Of a stretch of 64,000 nt of DNA, positions 17,541 through 25,727 are shown in pieces. Below the pieces are notes generated by a model. That model searched no databases and was not told the origin of the DNA. It worked only from the letters and a program-made list of their open reading frames with translations. This stretch comes from Solirubrobacterales bacterium (GTDB lineage: Bacteria > Actinomycetota > Thermoleophilia > Solirubrobacterales > 70-9). Position 1 is the first letter of the stretch; each line of letters opens with the position of its first letter. The position numbers and the translations under genes are program-made. The DNA lies in assembly GCA_025450195.1 (NCBI GenBank), contig JANWHW010000016.1, positions 1 to 64,000 of the forward strand. The letters run 5' to 3'.

Positions 17541-18266
17541 ATGGAAGCGCTGCTGCGTGGAGGCCGCAAAGGGCTGGGGACGCCTCATCGGCACTATCGC
17601 AGCACTGACTCCACCAACACCCGCGCCCGGGAGCTGGCGGCGGCGGGCGCGACGCACGGGACGGTCGTGACTGCGGACGAGCAGACCGCGGGGCGTGGCC
17701 GCCAGGGGCGCAGTTGGACGGCGCCCGCCGGCAAAGCGCTCCTCTACTCGGCGATCCTCCGCCCCCTCGACCGACGGCACCTGCTCCTGCCCCTCGCCGT
17801 CCCGCTTGCCGTTTGTGAGGGTGCTGAGGAGTTGGAGTCGGGTCTCGAGTGCCGGATCAAGTGGCCGAACGACGTTTGGGTCGGAGAAAGCAAGCTCGCC
17901 GGTGTGTTGATCGAGGCGAAGCCGCAGGACGGCTGGGCCGTGATTGGGGTGGGCCTCAACTTGGCGATTCTGCCCCACGAGTTCCCCTCCGAGCTGCGCG
18001 AGAAAGCAACTTCGTTGAGTGGCGATGCGTCACCCGAGCAAGCCCGTCACGCCCTCGACCGGAGCCTCGACCGCTGGGTCGAAGCGGACGCCGGTGCCAT
18101 CTTGGCGGCGTGGCGGTCTCGCGATGCTCTGAAGGGGCGGGGGGTTTCGTGGAACGAGGGCACAGGCGTCGCCGAGGGGATCAGCGACGCGGGGGACCTA
18201 CTCGTCCTCAGCGCCAGCGGAGAGCGCGTCGTCCTCGGCGCCGGCGAGGTCCATCTCCGCGTCTGA
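17541..18266 (+). CDS. birA: Biotin--[acetyl-CoA-carboxylase] ligase
   Basis: 241 residues, a class I (catalytic-only) BirA without the N-terminal DNA-binding domain, so it should not repress biotin genes. Motifs: STNTRARE (biotin/ATP site start), the adenylate-binding TAGRGRQGRSW, and WPNDVWVGESKLAGVL (KWPND motif), followed by a C-terminal SH3-like cap. It activates biotin to biotinyl-AMP and transfers it to carboxylase carrier domains. It is divergent from the DprA-like gene with almost no intergenic space, and its 3' end overlaps the convergent helicase gene by 69 bp. Confidence 0.93.
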   Translation: MEALLRGGRKGLGTPHRHYRSTDSTNTRARELAAAGATHGTVVTADEQTAGRGRQGRSWTAPAGKALLYSAILRPLDRRHLLLPLAVPLAVCEGAEELESGLECRIKWPNDVWVGESKLAGVLIEAKPQDGWAVIGVGLNLAILPHEFPSELREKATSLSGDASPEQARHALDRSLDRWVEADAGAILAAWRSRDALKGRGVSWNEGTGVAEGISDAGDLLVLSASGERVVLGAGEVHLRV

Positions 18267-20789
18267 AGCGTTGCCGTTACGGTCCGCTCCGTTCTCGCCT
18301 GAGTCCTCATCAATGGCCAAGCTGGGCTCTTCGACGCGGTCAGGATCCTCTGGAGAGCCGTTCTTCTCAGCTCTCGATGCAGCTTGACGTCGCGAGGAGG
18401 ATCGCCTCGACGCTTCTCCTCCACCGGAAGCATTCTGTTTGCCTTTTTTGCGCTTGCGGCGGCGCTTGGAGCTTTTCGGGAAGTTACGCAGCAGCTCGCG
18501 GGCGGTCGCCGAGGGCTTCCGCGCCATTCGCATCCGCGCGCCGCGCAGCACCTCCTCGCCTTCGGGTGTGTGCGAGACGGCTGCCGCCAGCAGCGCCACA
18601 GCAAGCCGCCGGTCCTGTTTGCGCGCGGCATGGACGAGCCGGCGCGCGTTACGCCCATGCGCCCGCCCTGACGAGTTGACTAGAAGGCCCAGCAGTCGCT
18701 TCGTCTCGGGCCATCGCTGCACGGCGTACTCTTCGTGCAGATCCCGGGTGTAGGAGGCAAGCCTCCAGACCCAGGCCTGGGCTTGGTCGCGACGGCCAAT
18801 TCGGTTGTCAGCCAAGGTCTGCAGGAGGATCCTGGTCCCCTCGCGCTTGTCGGCGCGACTCCAGCTGCCGACTATTTCGATCGCGTCGTCGAAGGCCTCG
18901 GCGTCCCCTACGTCGGAAATCTCCCCCATCGCCTTCATCCGCAGCTGCGAGTTGCGGTTGCGTTGAATGCAGGTGAGCAAGAAGCGGCGGCGCAGCTCGT
19001 TGGAGCCGTTGTTCCGGAGTATCGTGCGCGCCCGGCCCCAGTTCTCCTGTTTGACCCGCGCCCCGGCCAACGCCGCCCAGGCGTGCTGCTCGGGGTAGTC
19101 GAGGTTCTCGACGGCGATCCGCCAAAGCTCCTGTTCGAGCACCCGGGTGCGGCGCTCCTCGTTGTCGGAGACGGGAACGATCCGCCTCTCCACCTTCACA
19201 CCCCGGCGCCGCCCGCGGCGCACCGGCCCGACTACGATCGCGCCGCCGCGGTAGACGTCGCGATCGAGCAGGCTGTGAAGGGTGACGATCGTCTCGTCAT
19301 GGGTGGTCGCCGGGTGGACGAAGTCGATCACCAAGCCGGCGTCCTTGCCGGGCGCTCGCCGCGTTACGCGACCAACCCGCTGCTGGTAGACGCGCCGCGA
19401 GGCGGTTGGCGCCAAGTGCATGCAGATAGTCGCCCGCGGCGAGTTCCATCCCTCGGCAAGCAGCATCGCGTTGCAGAGCACGTCGACCTCGCCGCGCTCG
19501 AAGGCGGCGAGGATCTCGGCCAGTTCCCGCTTGGGCGTCTCGCCGGAGACCGCACGGGCGACGATGCCCGCGGCCTGCAGCGCCTTGGCTACGTTCTTCG
19601 CGTGCTGCACGCCCGCGGTGTAGAGAACGCCGGGCATCTTGTTGAAGCGGGTTTTGTAAAGGTCCGCGATCGCCACGTTGAAGGGCTCCTGGTCGAGCAG
19701 AGCCGCCAGCTCCTCCTGGTCGAAGTCCTGGTCGACCTCCCCTTTGCGCAGCGGCACCTTGGCGATCGTGCGCACTCCCGGCCCGGGCGGGATCCGGATG
19801 CAGCGCAGCGGCGCGATCACGCCGCGTCGAGCGGCCTGGGCCAGGTCGAAGCGCGAGGTCTGAGTGGGGAAGAGATCGGCGACATGGCGAGCGATCAGCG
19901 CACCGGTCGCGGTCATCCCGATGAAGACCGGGCCGGTCCAAGCGCGAATGCAGGCGCTGGTTTTCTCCCCAAGCGCGGTGTGCGCCTCGTCGCAGATGAC
20001 GATCGAGTAAGCATCGGAGATTTTCTGGTGGTTGCGGACGAACCACTGGTATGTCTCGACAGTGACCGGGCCGTCGGGGTCGTCTCGGCCATCGAGCAGG
20101 GGCGGCCGCAGCCGCTCTTTGTAGCCGCGGTCTGAGATCTCGCCTATGAACTGGTCGACCAGGTTGCGGCGGTGGGTCAGGATCAAGATGCCGCCGGTTT
20201 GGGAGGCGTCTATGAAGCCAACCGCGGCAACCGTCTTGCCGGCGCCGGTCGCGTGCTCAAACCAGAAGCGGCGGGCTGCCCCTGGGTCATCGGGCGCCTC
20301 CTCGGCGACCGGTTTCTCCTCTTCGTCGGCGGGTGTCTCTTCCTCCCAGTCCTTGGGCTCCTCGTCGGGCGCCAGCACCTCGTCCTCGTCAATCGGCGCG
20401 CTGCCGTCTGCTGACGGCGGCTCGACCCCGTTTTCCGCCGCTGCCTGCTGCTCGGACATCAGCTCGGTCAGCGTTCCCGAAAGAGCGTCCACCTGATGGG
20501 GGTTGAGCTCGGCGCCGTCGCGAAGCTTTGGCGGGTCCTCGGCGAGCAGCCGCTCCAGCCCAAGCAGAAGCGAGAAGTCCTGACGCCACTGGATCGAGGG
20601 ATTCTCAGCGCCGTCGTCCAGCTCCTTCAACGCAGTGTCGAGGGCCCTCCGGCGGGCGGTGCCTGGAGCGAGGGCCTCTGGGCCCTCCCCTTCGAGCAGG
20701 AACGGCTCGCGCGCGAACACAGCCGCCCGCTCGATGTCGGCGCTTGAAGGAGCTGTTGCCAACGGGGCAACTTCGCTGGTCTTGGCCAT
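18198..20789 (-). CDS. SF2 DEAH-type helicase with acidic insert and helical C-terminal region
   Basis: 863 residues from the ATG at 20789; an in-frame codon at 20900 is less likely. A Q-motif-like NPHQVDAL (about 96-103) is separated from Walker A (ATGAGKT, 180-186) by a low-complexity acidic stretch (about 123-170). Then come DEAH (267-270), motif III MTAT (292-295) and the C-terminal lobe with motif V AEGWNSP and motif VI QRVGRVTR. About 330 residues after the motor are alpha-helical and repeat-like, ending in a Lys/Arg-rich then acidic tail. The motor resembles type III restriction Res subunits and XPB-like translocases, but no nuclease domain or methylase partner is present. Likely a DNA or RNA translocase of unknown role. 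Confidence 0.8.
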   Translation of the reverse strand: MAKTSEVAPLATAPSSADIERAAVFAREPFLLEGEGPEALAPGTARRRALDTALKELDDGAENPSIQWRQDFSLLLGLERLLAEDPPKLRDGAELNPHQVDALSGTLTELMSEQQAAAENGVEPPSADGSAPIDEDEVLAPDEEPKDWEEETPADEEEKPVAEEAPDDPGAARRFWFEHATGAGKTVAAVGFIDASQTGGILILTHRRNLVDQFIGEISDRGYKERLRPPLLDGRDDPDGPVTVETYQWFVRNHQKISDAYSIVICDEAHTALGEKTSACIRAWTGPVFIGMTATGALIARHVADLFPTQTSRFDLAQAARRGVIAPLRCIRIPPGPGVRTIAKVPLRKGEVDQDFDQEELAALLDQEPFNVAIADLYKTRFNKMPGVLYTAGVQHAKNVAKALQAAGIVARAVSGETPKRELAEILAAFERGEVDVLCNAMLLAEGWNSPRATICMHLAPTASRRVYQQRVGRVTRRAPGKDAGLVIDFVHPATTHDETIVTLHSLLDRDVYRGGAIVVGPVRRGRRRGVKVERRIVPVSDNEERRTRVLEQELWRIAVENLDYPEQHAWAALAGARVKQENWGRARTILRNNGSNELRRRFLLTCIQRNRNSQLRMKAMGEISDVGDAEAFDDAIEIVGSWSRADKREGTRILLQTLADNRIGRRDQAQAWVWRLASYTRDLHEEYAVQRWPETKRLLGLLVNSSGRAHGRNARRLVHAARKQDRRLAVALLAAAVSHTPEGEEVLRGARMRMARKPSATARELLRNFPKSSKRRRKRKKGKQNASGGGEASRRSSSRRQAASRAEKNGSPEDPDRVEEPSLAIDEDSGENGADRNGNASDAEMDLAGAEDDALSAGAEDE

Positions 20790-20945
20790 AGAAGGCTTGT
20801 GTCTTGCTCCCGGCAGCGACGCGAACGTGCGACCGGGCCAACTTGGACGAGGATGCCGGGGGTTCGCTTTCTCCCCCGGCGATCTCAAAGCGGTCCGCAT
20901 ACCAGCGAACCGAACGCACGTATTGTAATCACCGACGTGCTCGAT

Positions 20946-21536
20946 ATGCCTTCAAACCTCAGAATCTCGCTTGTCGCCGCCGCTTTGGCAGCCGTAGCTG
21001 TGGCTGGATGCGGTAGCTCGGAAGGAGGCGATTACGGCGGTAAGCATCCCGATTACGCGCGGGCGCTGGCCGGCTCGCCGGCCCCATTGGCCAGCCTGCA
21101 CGCGCAGGGAAACCAGCTGCTGCCCGGTGGCGCCGATGCCTACGAAGAGCGCATCGCGGCGCTGCGGGGCTATCCGGTGGTGGTCAACGTATGGGCCTCG
21201 TGGTGTGGCCCGTGCCGTTTCGAGTTCCCGGAGTTCCAGCAGGTCGCGGCGGACTACGGCAAACGGGTCGCCTTCCTTGGAATCGATAGCCAAGACTCCG
21301 ACGACGCTGCCGAAACCTTCCTCGAAGAGGCTCCCGTCCCCTATCCGAGCTACACCGATCCCGACGAGGAGATCACCAATAGCATCGGCGCCGGCCGCGG
21401 GCTCCCGGACACGGCTTTCTACGACCGCGATGGTGAGCTGGTCTACCTGAAGCCGGGGCCCTATTCAGACGAACAGGACCTGCGGGCCGACATCGAGCGC
21501 TACGCGCTCGCCAGTCCGGATGGCAAAGGCGGATAA
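20946..21536 (+). CDS. TlpA/ResA-like thioredoxin-fold lipoprotein
   Basis: 196 residues. The lipobox VAGC at residues 18-21 follows a hydrophobic signal, so it is a lipid-anchored extracytoplasmic protein. The redox motif is WCGPC in VWASWCGPCRFEFPEF, followed by the cis-Pro region GLPDTAFYD. Such proteins reduce apocytochrome c or other exported thiols. ccm genes lie 8 kb upstream, which fits that role, but the protein is not in their operon. The next gene (nfeD-like) starts 7 bp after the stop. Confidence 0.88.
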   Translation: MPSNLRISLVAAALAAVAVAGCGSSEGGDYGGKHPDYARALAGSPAPLASLHAQGNQLLPGGADAYEERIAALRGYPVVVNVWASWCGPCRFEFPEFQQVAADYGKRVAFLGIDSQDSDDAAETFLEEAPVPYPSYTDPDEEITNSIGAGRGLPDTAFYDRDGELVYLKPGPYSDEQDLRADIERYALASPDGKGG

Positions 21537-21543
21537 TCGCCCG

Positions 21544-22014
21544 ATGGAATTTTTCGTCGTCGTCGCATTGATCGGAGTGGCGCTGCTCCTCGCCGAGATG
21601 ATGCTGCCGACTGGGGGCATCCTCGCCACACTTGGAGTCCTGGGCCTGATCGCCGGCGGCGTCCTTGCACTCAGCTCAGACTCGAGCGAGGCCGATTGGC
21701 TCGGCCCGGCGCTGATCACCCTCGGGATCCTCTCCGGAATCAGCTTCTACTTCGTCACTCGCAAGGTCCTCGCCGCCCACCGAGACGAACCAGTCCGCGC
21801 CGGCTCCGAGGAGCTGGTCGGCGCCGATGCCGAGGTGAGAAGCTCGCTTGACCCCGAAGGCCAGGTCTGGATCGAGGGAGCGCTTTGGCGAGCACGGCTG
21901 GTCGGTGAGGGTGGGCCCCTGCGCCCGGGGGATAGAGTCACGATCGAGGCGGTGGATGGGCTGACCCTCACCGTCCGAGCGGAGCCTAGCCAGGCCGAGA
22001 AAGGAGCTGGATGA
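21544..22014 (+). CDS. NfeD-like membrane protein with OB-fold domain
   Basis: 156 residues from the ATG at 21544 (an in-frame ATG at 21520 overlapping the previous gene is possible). Three hydrophobic helices, the first [16 protein letters not shown] with the NfeD-type LPTGGI, precede a soluble OB-like domain ([29 protein letters not shown]). NfeD proteins pair with stomatin/prohibitin-family partners, and here the SPFH gene overlaps its stop by 4 bp. Function is probably membrane-domain organisation. Confidence 0.88.
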   Translation: MEFFVVVALIGVALLLAEMMLPTGGILATLGVLGLIAGGVLALSSDSSEADWLGPALITLGILSGISFYFVTRKVLAAHRDEPVRAGSEELVGADAEVRSSLDPEGQVWIEGALWRARLVGEGGPLRPGDRVTIEAVDGLTLTVRAEPSQAEKGAG

Positions 22015-22844
22015 TGGGAGCACTGATCGGAATACTGGCCGTACTGGCGATCTTCGTCCTGATCGCTCTCGGCGCCTCGGTCAAGGTGCTGCGGGAGTAC
22101 GAACGCGGCGTGGTCTTCCGGCTTGGGCGACTGATCGCCACCAAGGGGCCCGGGCTGATCCTGCTGATCCCGATGATCGACCGAATGGTCAAGGTCGACT
22201 TGCGGACCATCACCCTCAACATCCCGCCGCAAGAGGTGATCACGCGGGACAACGTCCCCTCCAGCGTCAACGCTGTTGCCTACTTCCGCGTCGTCGACTC
22301 CAATCGCGCCATAGTCGAGGTCGAGAACTTCCTGCTCGCCACCTCGCAGATCGCACAGACGGCGCTGCGCTCGGTGCTCGGCAAGGCCGAGCTGGACCAG
22401 TTGCTGTCTGAGCGCGAGCGGCTCAACGAAGAGCTGCAAAAGATCATCGACGAGTCGACCGAGCCGTGGGGCGTCAAGGTCACCGCGGTCGAGATCAAGG
22501 ACGTCGAGATCCCCGAGCAGATGCAACGAGCGATGGCGCGCCAAGCCGAGGCTGAGCGCGAGCGGCGAGCCAAGATCATCAACTCCGAGGGAGAGTTCCA
22601 GGCAGCACAAAAGCTCACCGACGCCGCCGACATCATCAGCACCAACCCCGCTTCTCTGCAGCTGCGCTACCTGCAGACACTGCTGGAGATCGGCAGCAAC
22701 CAGAACACGACGATCGTCTTCCCGCTGCCGATGGACGTGATCGAGCCGTTCATGAGTGCCAGCGAAGCGGCCGCAAGCGCCTCGCCTCCGCCAGCTCCCT
22801 CGCCGGAAACGGACGGCGAGGACCTCCCACCCTCTCGTGCCTGA
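22011..22844 (+). CDS. SPFH/stomatin-family protein (slipin)
   Basis: 277 residues: an N-terminal transmembrane helix ([17 protein letters not shown]), then the SPFH domain beginning [15 protein letters not shown] and containing [18 protein letters not shown], then a coiled-coil region ([17 protein letters not shown]). Of the slipin/QmcA type, forming membrane-associated oligomers. A strong aaggag ribosome site lies 5 bp before ATG. Coupled to the NfeD-like gene. The acidic, Pro-rich last 25 residues are disordered. Confidence 0.92.
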   Translation: MMGALIGILAVLAIFVLIALGASVKVLREYERGVVFRLGRLIATKGPGLILLIPMIDRMVKVDLRTITLNIPPQEVITRDNVPSSVNAVAYFRVVDSNRAIVEVENFLLATSQIAQTALRSVLGKAELDQLLSERERLNEELQKIIDESTEPWGVKVTAVEIKDVEIPEQMQRAMARQAEAERERRAKIINSEGEFQAAQKLTDAADIISTNPASLQLRYLQTLLEIGSNQNTTIVFPLPMDVIEPFMSASEAAASASPPPAPSPETDGEDLPPSRA

Positions 22845-22868
22845 GACGCAACCCCCCTTTTCCATCTC

Positions 22869-23978
22869 ATGGATGAAAAAAGGGACGCGCGAGCCCTGAG
22901 CACTCCAGAGATCCGCATCGACCAGCTGACCGGGCTGCGGACCATCCTGGCACCCGGTCGAGCCGAGCGCCCGGAGGGGTTCCAGCGGGCCAGCAGTGAG
23001 GAGAAGGGGCCCGAGGGCTGTCCCTTCTGCGAGGGCCAGGAGTCGCGGACGCCCCCAGAGGTCTACGCGGAACGTCCGGGCGGAGGCGATCCCGACACGC
23101 CTGGTTGGACTAGTCGAGTCGTGCCAAACCTCTACCCAGCACTGGCCAGCGACGCGAATCACGATTCGGGGGGAATAGCCCCTAAGCGTGATGCACATCC
23201 GGAGGGAACGAGCGGGGAAGCGGGCGCCTTCGCCAGCGCCGGAGATCCGCTGCTCGAGTCGCGGCGAGCCGGTGAGCCAGACCTGTTCGCCTCGCGGCCG
23301 GCGGCCGGCGGCCATGAGGTGATCGTCAACGCACCCGAGCACGTCACCGCGATGGCCACCCTGAGCGAGGAGCGGTTCGCCGGCGCGATTGCCACCTGGC
23401 GCGAGCGGATGCGAGCGCACAGGGAGGCCGGCTACGTACAGCTGGTGGTCAACGAGGGCGCTGGGGCGGGCGCATCGCTGCCTCACACCCACGCGCAGCT
23501 CTACGCGCTGCCGTTCGTGCCGGCGGCCGTGGCCCGGGAGCGCGAGCGGGCCGGCGCCTACAACGAACGGACAGCGGGCGGCAGCCTGCTCGGCGACATC
23601 CTGGTCGAGGAGGTTCGTCGGAGCGAGCGGTTGGTCGCGATCGATGAGGAGGCGGCGCTGATCTGCCCCTGGGCCTCCCGCTCCCCCTACGAGCTGCGCG
23701 TGGTGCCGCGTCGCGAAGCAGCTCGTTTCGAGGAGGACACCAGCGGCGCGGCCATGCTGCACACCGCGATGCGCCTGCTGGCCAAGCGCTTCGACGGCCC
23801 ACCCGAGCTCAACCTCTGGGTCCGCACCGCCCCGCGCGGCGCCGAGCACTTCCACTGGTACATCGACATCGCCCCCCGGCTTACGATCAAGGCCGGCTTC
23901 GAGCTGGGCACGGGCGTCGACATCAACATCTACCCGCCGGAGCGGGCAGCAGCTGACCTGCGAGAGGTGCTGGGCTAA
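22869..23978 (+). CDS. galT: Galactose-1-phosphate uridylyltransferase
   Basis: 369 residues. HIT-superfamily nucleotidyl transferase of the Leloir pathway. Zinc-type GCPFC is near residue 50; the active-site motif is HTHAQ (SLPHTHAQLY), where the first His is the uridylylated nucleophile in related enzymes. The second half carries HFHWYIDIAPR, also typical. A poorly conserved insert of about 40 polar residues (between VVPNLYPAL and GGHEVIVN) is unusual and may be a disordered loop. No strong ribosome site precedes the ATG. The stop codon forms the edge of a long inverted repeat. No galK or galE neighbours. Confidence 0.9.
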   Translation: MDEKRDARALSTPEIRIDQLTGLRTILAPGRAERPEGFQRASSEEKGPEGCPFCEGQESRTPPEVYAERPGGGDPDTPGWTSRVVPNLYPALASDANHDSGGIAPKRDAHPEGTSGEAGAFASAGDPLLESRRAGEPDLFASRPAAGGHEVIVNAPEHVTAMATLSEERFAGAIATWRERMRAHREAGYVQLVVNEGAGAGASLPHTHAQLYALPFVPAAVARERERAGAYNERTAGGSLLGDILVEEVRRSERLVAIDEEAALICPWASRSPYELRVVPRREAARFEEDTSGAAMLHTAMRLLAKRFDGPPELNLWVRTAPRGAEHFHWYIDIAPRLTIKAGFELGTGVDINIYPPERAAADLREVLG

Positions 23979-24074
23979 GAGGCGGGTCCTCCTTCCGGAA
24001 ACCGTCCGTCCCAAGCAAAGGCCGGGACTCCACCCAGTCGCTCCCAGAGTTTCCGGAAGGAGAACCCGTCTCTT
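23977..24074. repeat. Long inverted repeat flush with the galT stop
   Basis: Arms of 26 bp (23977-24002 and 24049-24074) that pair with two differences, both G-T wobbles in RNA; the loop of 46 nt contains a smaller 5-bp hairpin (24008-24012 with 24024-24028). The left arm starts in the last bases of the galT stop codon. There is no T-tract. It may be a 3' end stem-loop or a small fold-back element. Confidence 0.75.
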
Positions 24075-24098
24075 CCCCAGCGGCAATAGGCTGGGCGA

Positions 24099-24725
24099 GT
24101 GGCGCCCAATCCAAGGCCGATTCCGAGGTTTATCGCCGACAGCACCCAGGAGGGAATTCCACACGGCCGCTTTGCCGAGCGGCTGGCGGAGCCGTTTCGG
24201 CAAGCGTGCAGCAAGATCGCCGACCTGCCCGACGGAGTGGAGGCCCCGGCCGAGCTCAACTGGTTCCTCGAGCGGGCTTGGGGCGGACGAGTTTGGGTTC
24301 CATGTACGACTCGTACCGAGGGGCCGTCGGGGGCCCTGGAGCTCTTCGGCCATGTCTCCTACGTGCAGCCGCCGGACGGTGAGCCGACCGATTTCCGCGC
24401 CAAGGCGGACTTCACCGATGTCCTCGCTGAGGACAATCCCGACTGGCGGATCGACCTCAACGACGACGTGATCGGCAGCTGGCGCGGCGAGAACGGACGC
24501 GGTGGCGACGTGACGATGATCTGGGGACGCCCGCTCGTTCCCGGGGCTGTCGCCGCCACCGCCGAGCTGGACATGGAGACGGTCGACCAGGAGGCGATCT
24601 CGAACGAACGCTTCACGCTGATCGCCCTCGACGCCTTGAAGGGATATGGGGACGACGTCTTCGTTCAGGTCAAGCTCTGGAACCGCCGGGCCATGGAGCT
24701 GGCCGCCGAGAGCCTCTACGTCTAA
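24099..24725 (+). CDS. Conserved-looking protein of unknown function
   Basis: 208 residues from a GTG start 24 bp after the long inverted repeat. Soluble, acidic, no signal peptide or membrane segment. Sequence is rich in aromatic and beta-type segments (WFLERAWGGRVWVP; LELFGHVSYV; WRIDLNDDVIGSW). I recognise no domain. Codon use is the same as its neighbours, which supports coding. Confidence 0.65.
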   Translation: MAPNPRPIPRFIADSTQEGIPHGRFAERLAEPFRQACSKIADLPDGVEAPAELNWFLERAWGGRVWVPCTTRTEGPSGALELFGHVSYVQPPDGEPTDFRAKADFTDVLAEDNPDWRIDLNDDVIGSWRGENGRGGDVTMIWGRPLVPGAVAATAELDMETVDQEAISNERFTLIALDALKGYGDDVFVQVKLWNRRAMELAAESLYV

Positions 24726-24908
24726 CGACCAGCGCTAGCAAGGACCTCTTAAGCGAAGTCGAGAGTCACTTCTTTCGCCATTGCAGAGCGGAATACGTCA
24801 TACTCCTATCGGCTCCGGATTCGATTCCATTGGGCACGATTGATGTCGATTTGGGCAGCGCCGCCCCATTGGGAACGAAGTCTTCGCTCTCCGCTACCGT
24901 GTTTGGCT

Positions 24909-25085
24909 ATGGAGTCAACTCAGCGTGTGAGCAAGCCGTCGAAAGACGCGGCTGCCGAGGCGGAGGCTGTTCGGGTAAATCGGCTGCGTGAGGATGCGCG
25001 ACGCCCCATAAGCGTGAACCTGGCCGAGACGATCGCATTGAGTCACGCGCTGCTGAAGATGGCAGATGCCGCCCAGCGGCGATGA
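24909..25085 (+). CDS. Small protein upstream of nucleotidyltransferase (possible partner/antitoxin)
   Basis: 58 residues, highly charged and helical (SKPSKDAAAEAEAVRVNRLRE), ending in ETIALSHALLKMADAAQRR-like amphipathic helix. Its stop overlaps the nucleotidyltransferase start by 4 bp (ATGA), the usual layout of small paired genes. The 180 bp upstream is lower in GC. I do not recognise the family; pairing with an AbiEii-like gene makes a toxin-antitoxin-like unit possible but unproven. Confidence 0.6.
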   Translation: MESTQRVSKPSKDAAAEAEAVRVNRLREDARRPISVNLAETIALSHALLKMADAAQRR

Positions 25086-25558
25086 CGTCTGTCGCCTTTG
25101 ACGAGATCCTAAGAAGGCTGGTTGCCGCAGGGGCTGAGTTCGTAGTGATAGGTGGGCTCGCGCTGGGGGCGAGAGGCGTCGTTCGCGCCACCAAGGACAT
25201 CGACATCGTCGTCTCACCCGACGTCGAGAACCTGAGGGTAGTGGCCGAGGTGGCAGTGGCGGCGGGTGGGCACGTTCAGCGAGGGGAAACACTGCTCGGA
25301 ACTCCCCTTTCGATTGCGGCGGAGCTGGCCGGAGGGGAACAGATGGCGATCGATACGGATCTGGGCCGACTCGACATCGTGCAGGGGCTGGACGGTGTCC
25401 CGACTTTCGATGAACTGCGCTCTCGCGCAAGCGACGCCGAGGTGCTCGGAGTCAACGTGGCGGTCTGTTCGGTGGAAGACCTGCGAACGATGAAGCACGC
25501 TGCCGGGCGCGGCCAAGATCTCGTCGACCTAGAGAATCTCGATGCCGCTGAAGGCTGA
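25082..25558 (+). CDS. Nucleotidyltransferase-fold protein (AbiEii/DUF6036-like)
   Basis: 158 residues. The minimal nucleotidyltransferase pattern is visible: a Gly pair in VVIGGLALGARGVVRATKDIDIVV split as GG then two Asp in KDIDIVV, and a further acidic residue in GRLDIVQG. C-terminal VEDLRTMKHAAGRGQDLVDLE matches the end of AbiEii/UbpX-like nucleotidyltransferases (K..A...R..D..DL). Such proteins modify tRNA or proteins as toxins, or are uncharacterised. Coupled to the 58-residue gene and 30 bp upstream of tRNA-Arg. Confidence 0.8.
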   Translation: MTSVAFDEILRRLVAAGAEFVVIGGLALGARGVVRATKDIDIVVSPDVENLRVVAEVAVAAGGHVQRGETLLGTPLSIAAELAGGEQMAIDTDLGRLDIVQGLDGVPTFDELRSRASDAEVLGVNVAVCSVEDLRTMKHAAGRGQDLVDLENLDAAEG

Positions 25559-25590
25559 AGCGGCATCGCGATTACGCTATGCGGCATCCC

Positions 25591-25664
<74 letters not shown>

Positions 25665-25682
25665 CTAGTGGCTGGAGCTAGA

Positions 25683-25702
25683 GGTCGGAGGCCAGGCCGA
25701 CC
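25683..25702. terminator. Small stem-loop after tRNA-Arg
   Basis: GGTCGG (25683-25688) pairs with CCGACC (25697-25702) around an 8-nt loop. It lies 19 bp after the tRNA and 26 bp before the stop of the convergent secreted-protein gene. Weak, without a T-tract; possibly a terminator. Confidence 0.35.
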
Positions 25703-25727
25703 GAGTCGGGCTCGAAACGCAGTCTGC

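Noticed and set aside
18735-20135. 466-codon plus-strand frame opposite the helicase
   Set aside because: Mirror of helicase coding sequence, no motifs; explained by codon bias.
21747-24353. 868-codon open frame on the minus strand over nfeD, stomatin and galT genes
   Set aside because: It is antisense to three genes with clear motifs; its composition (Arg, Gly, Leu, Asp rich, no domain) is that of a high-GC shadow frame.
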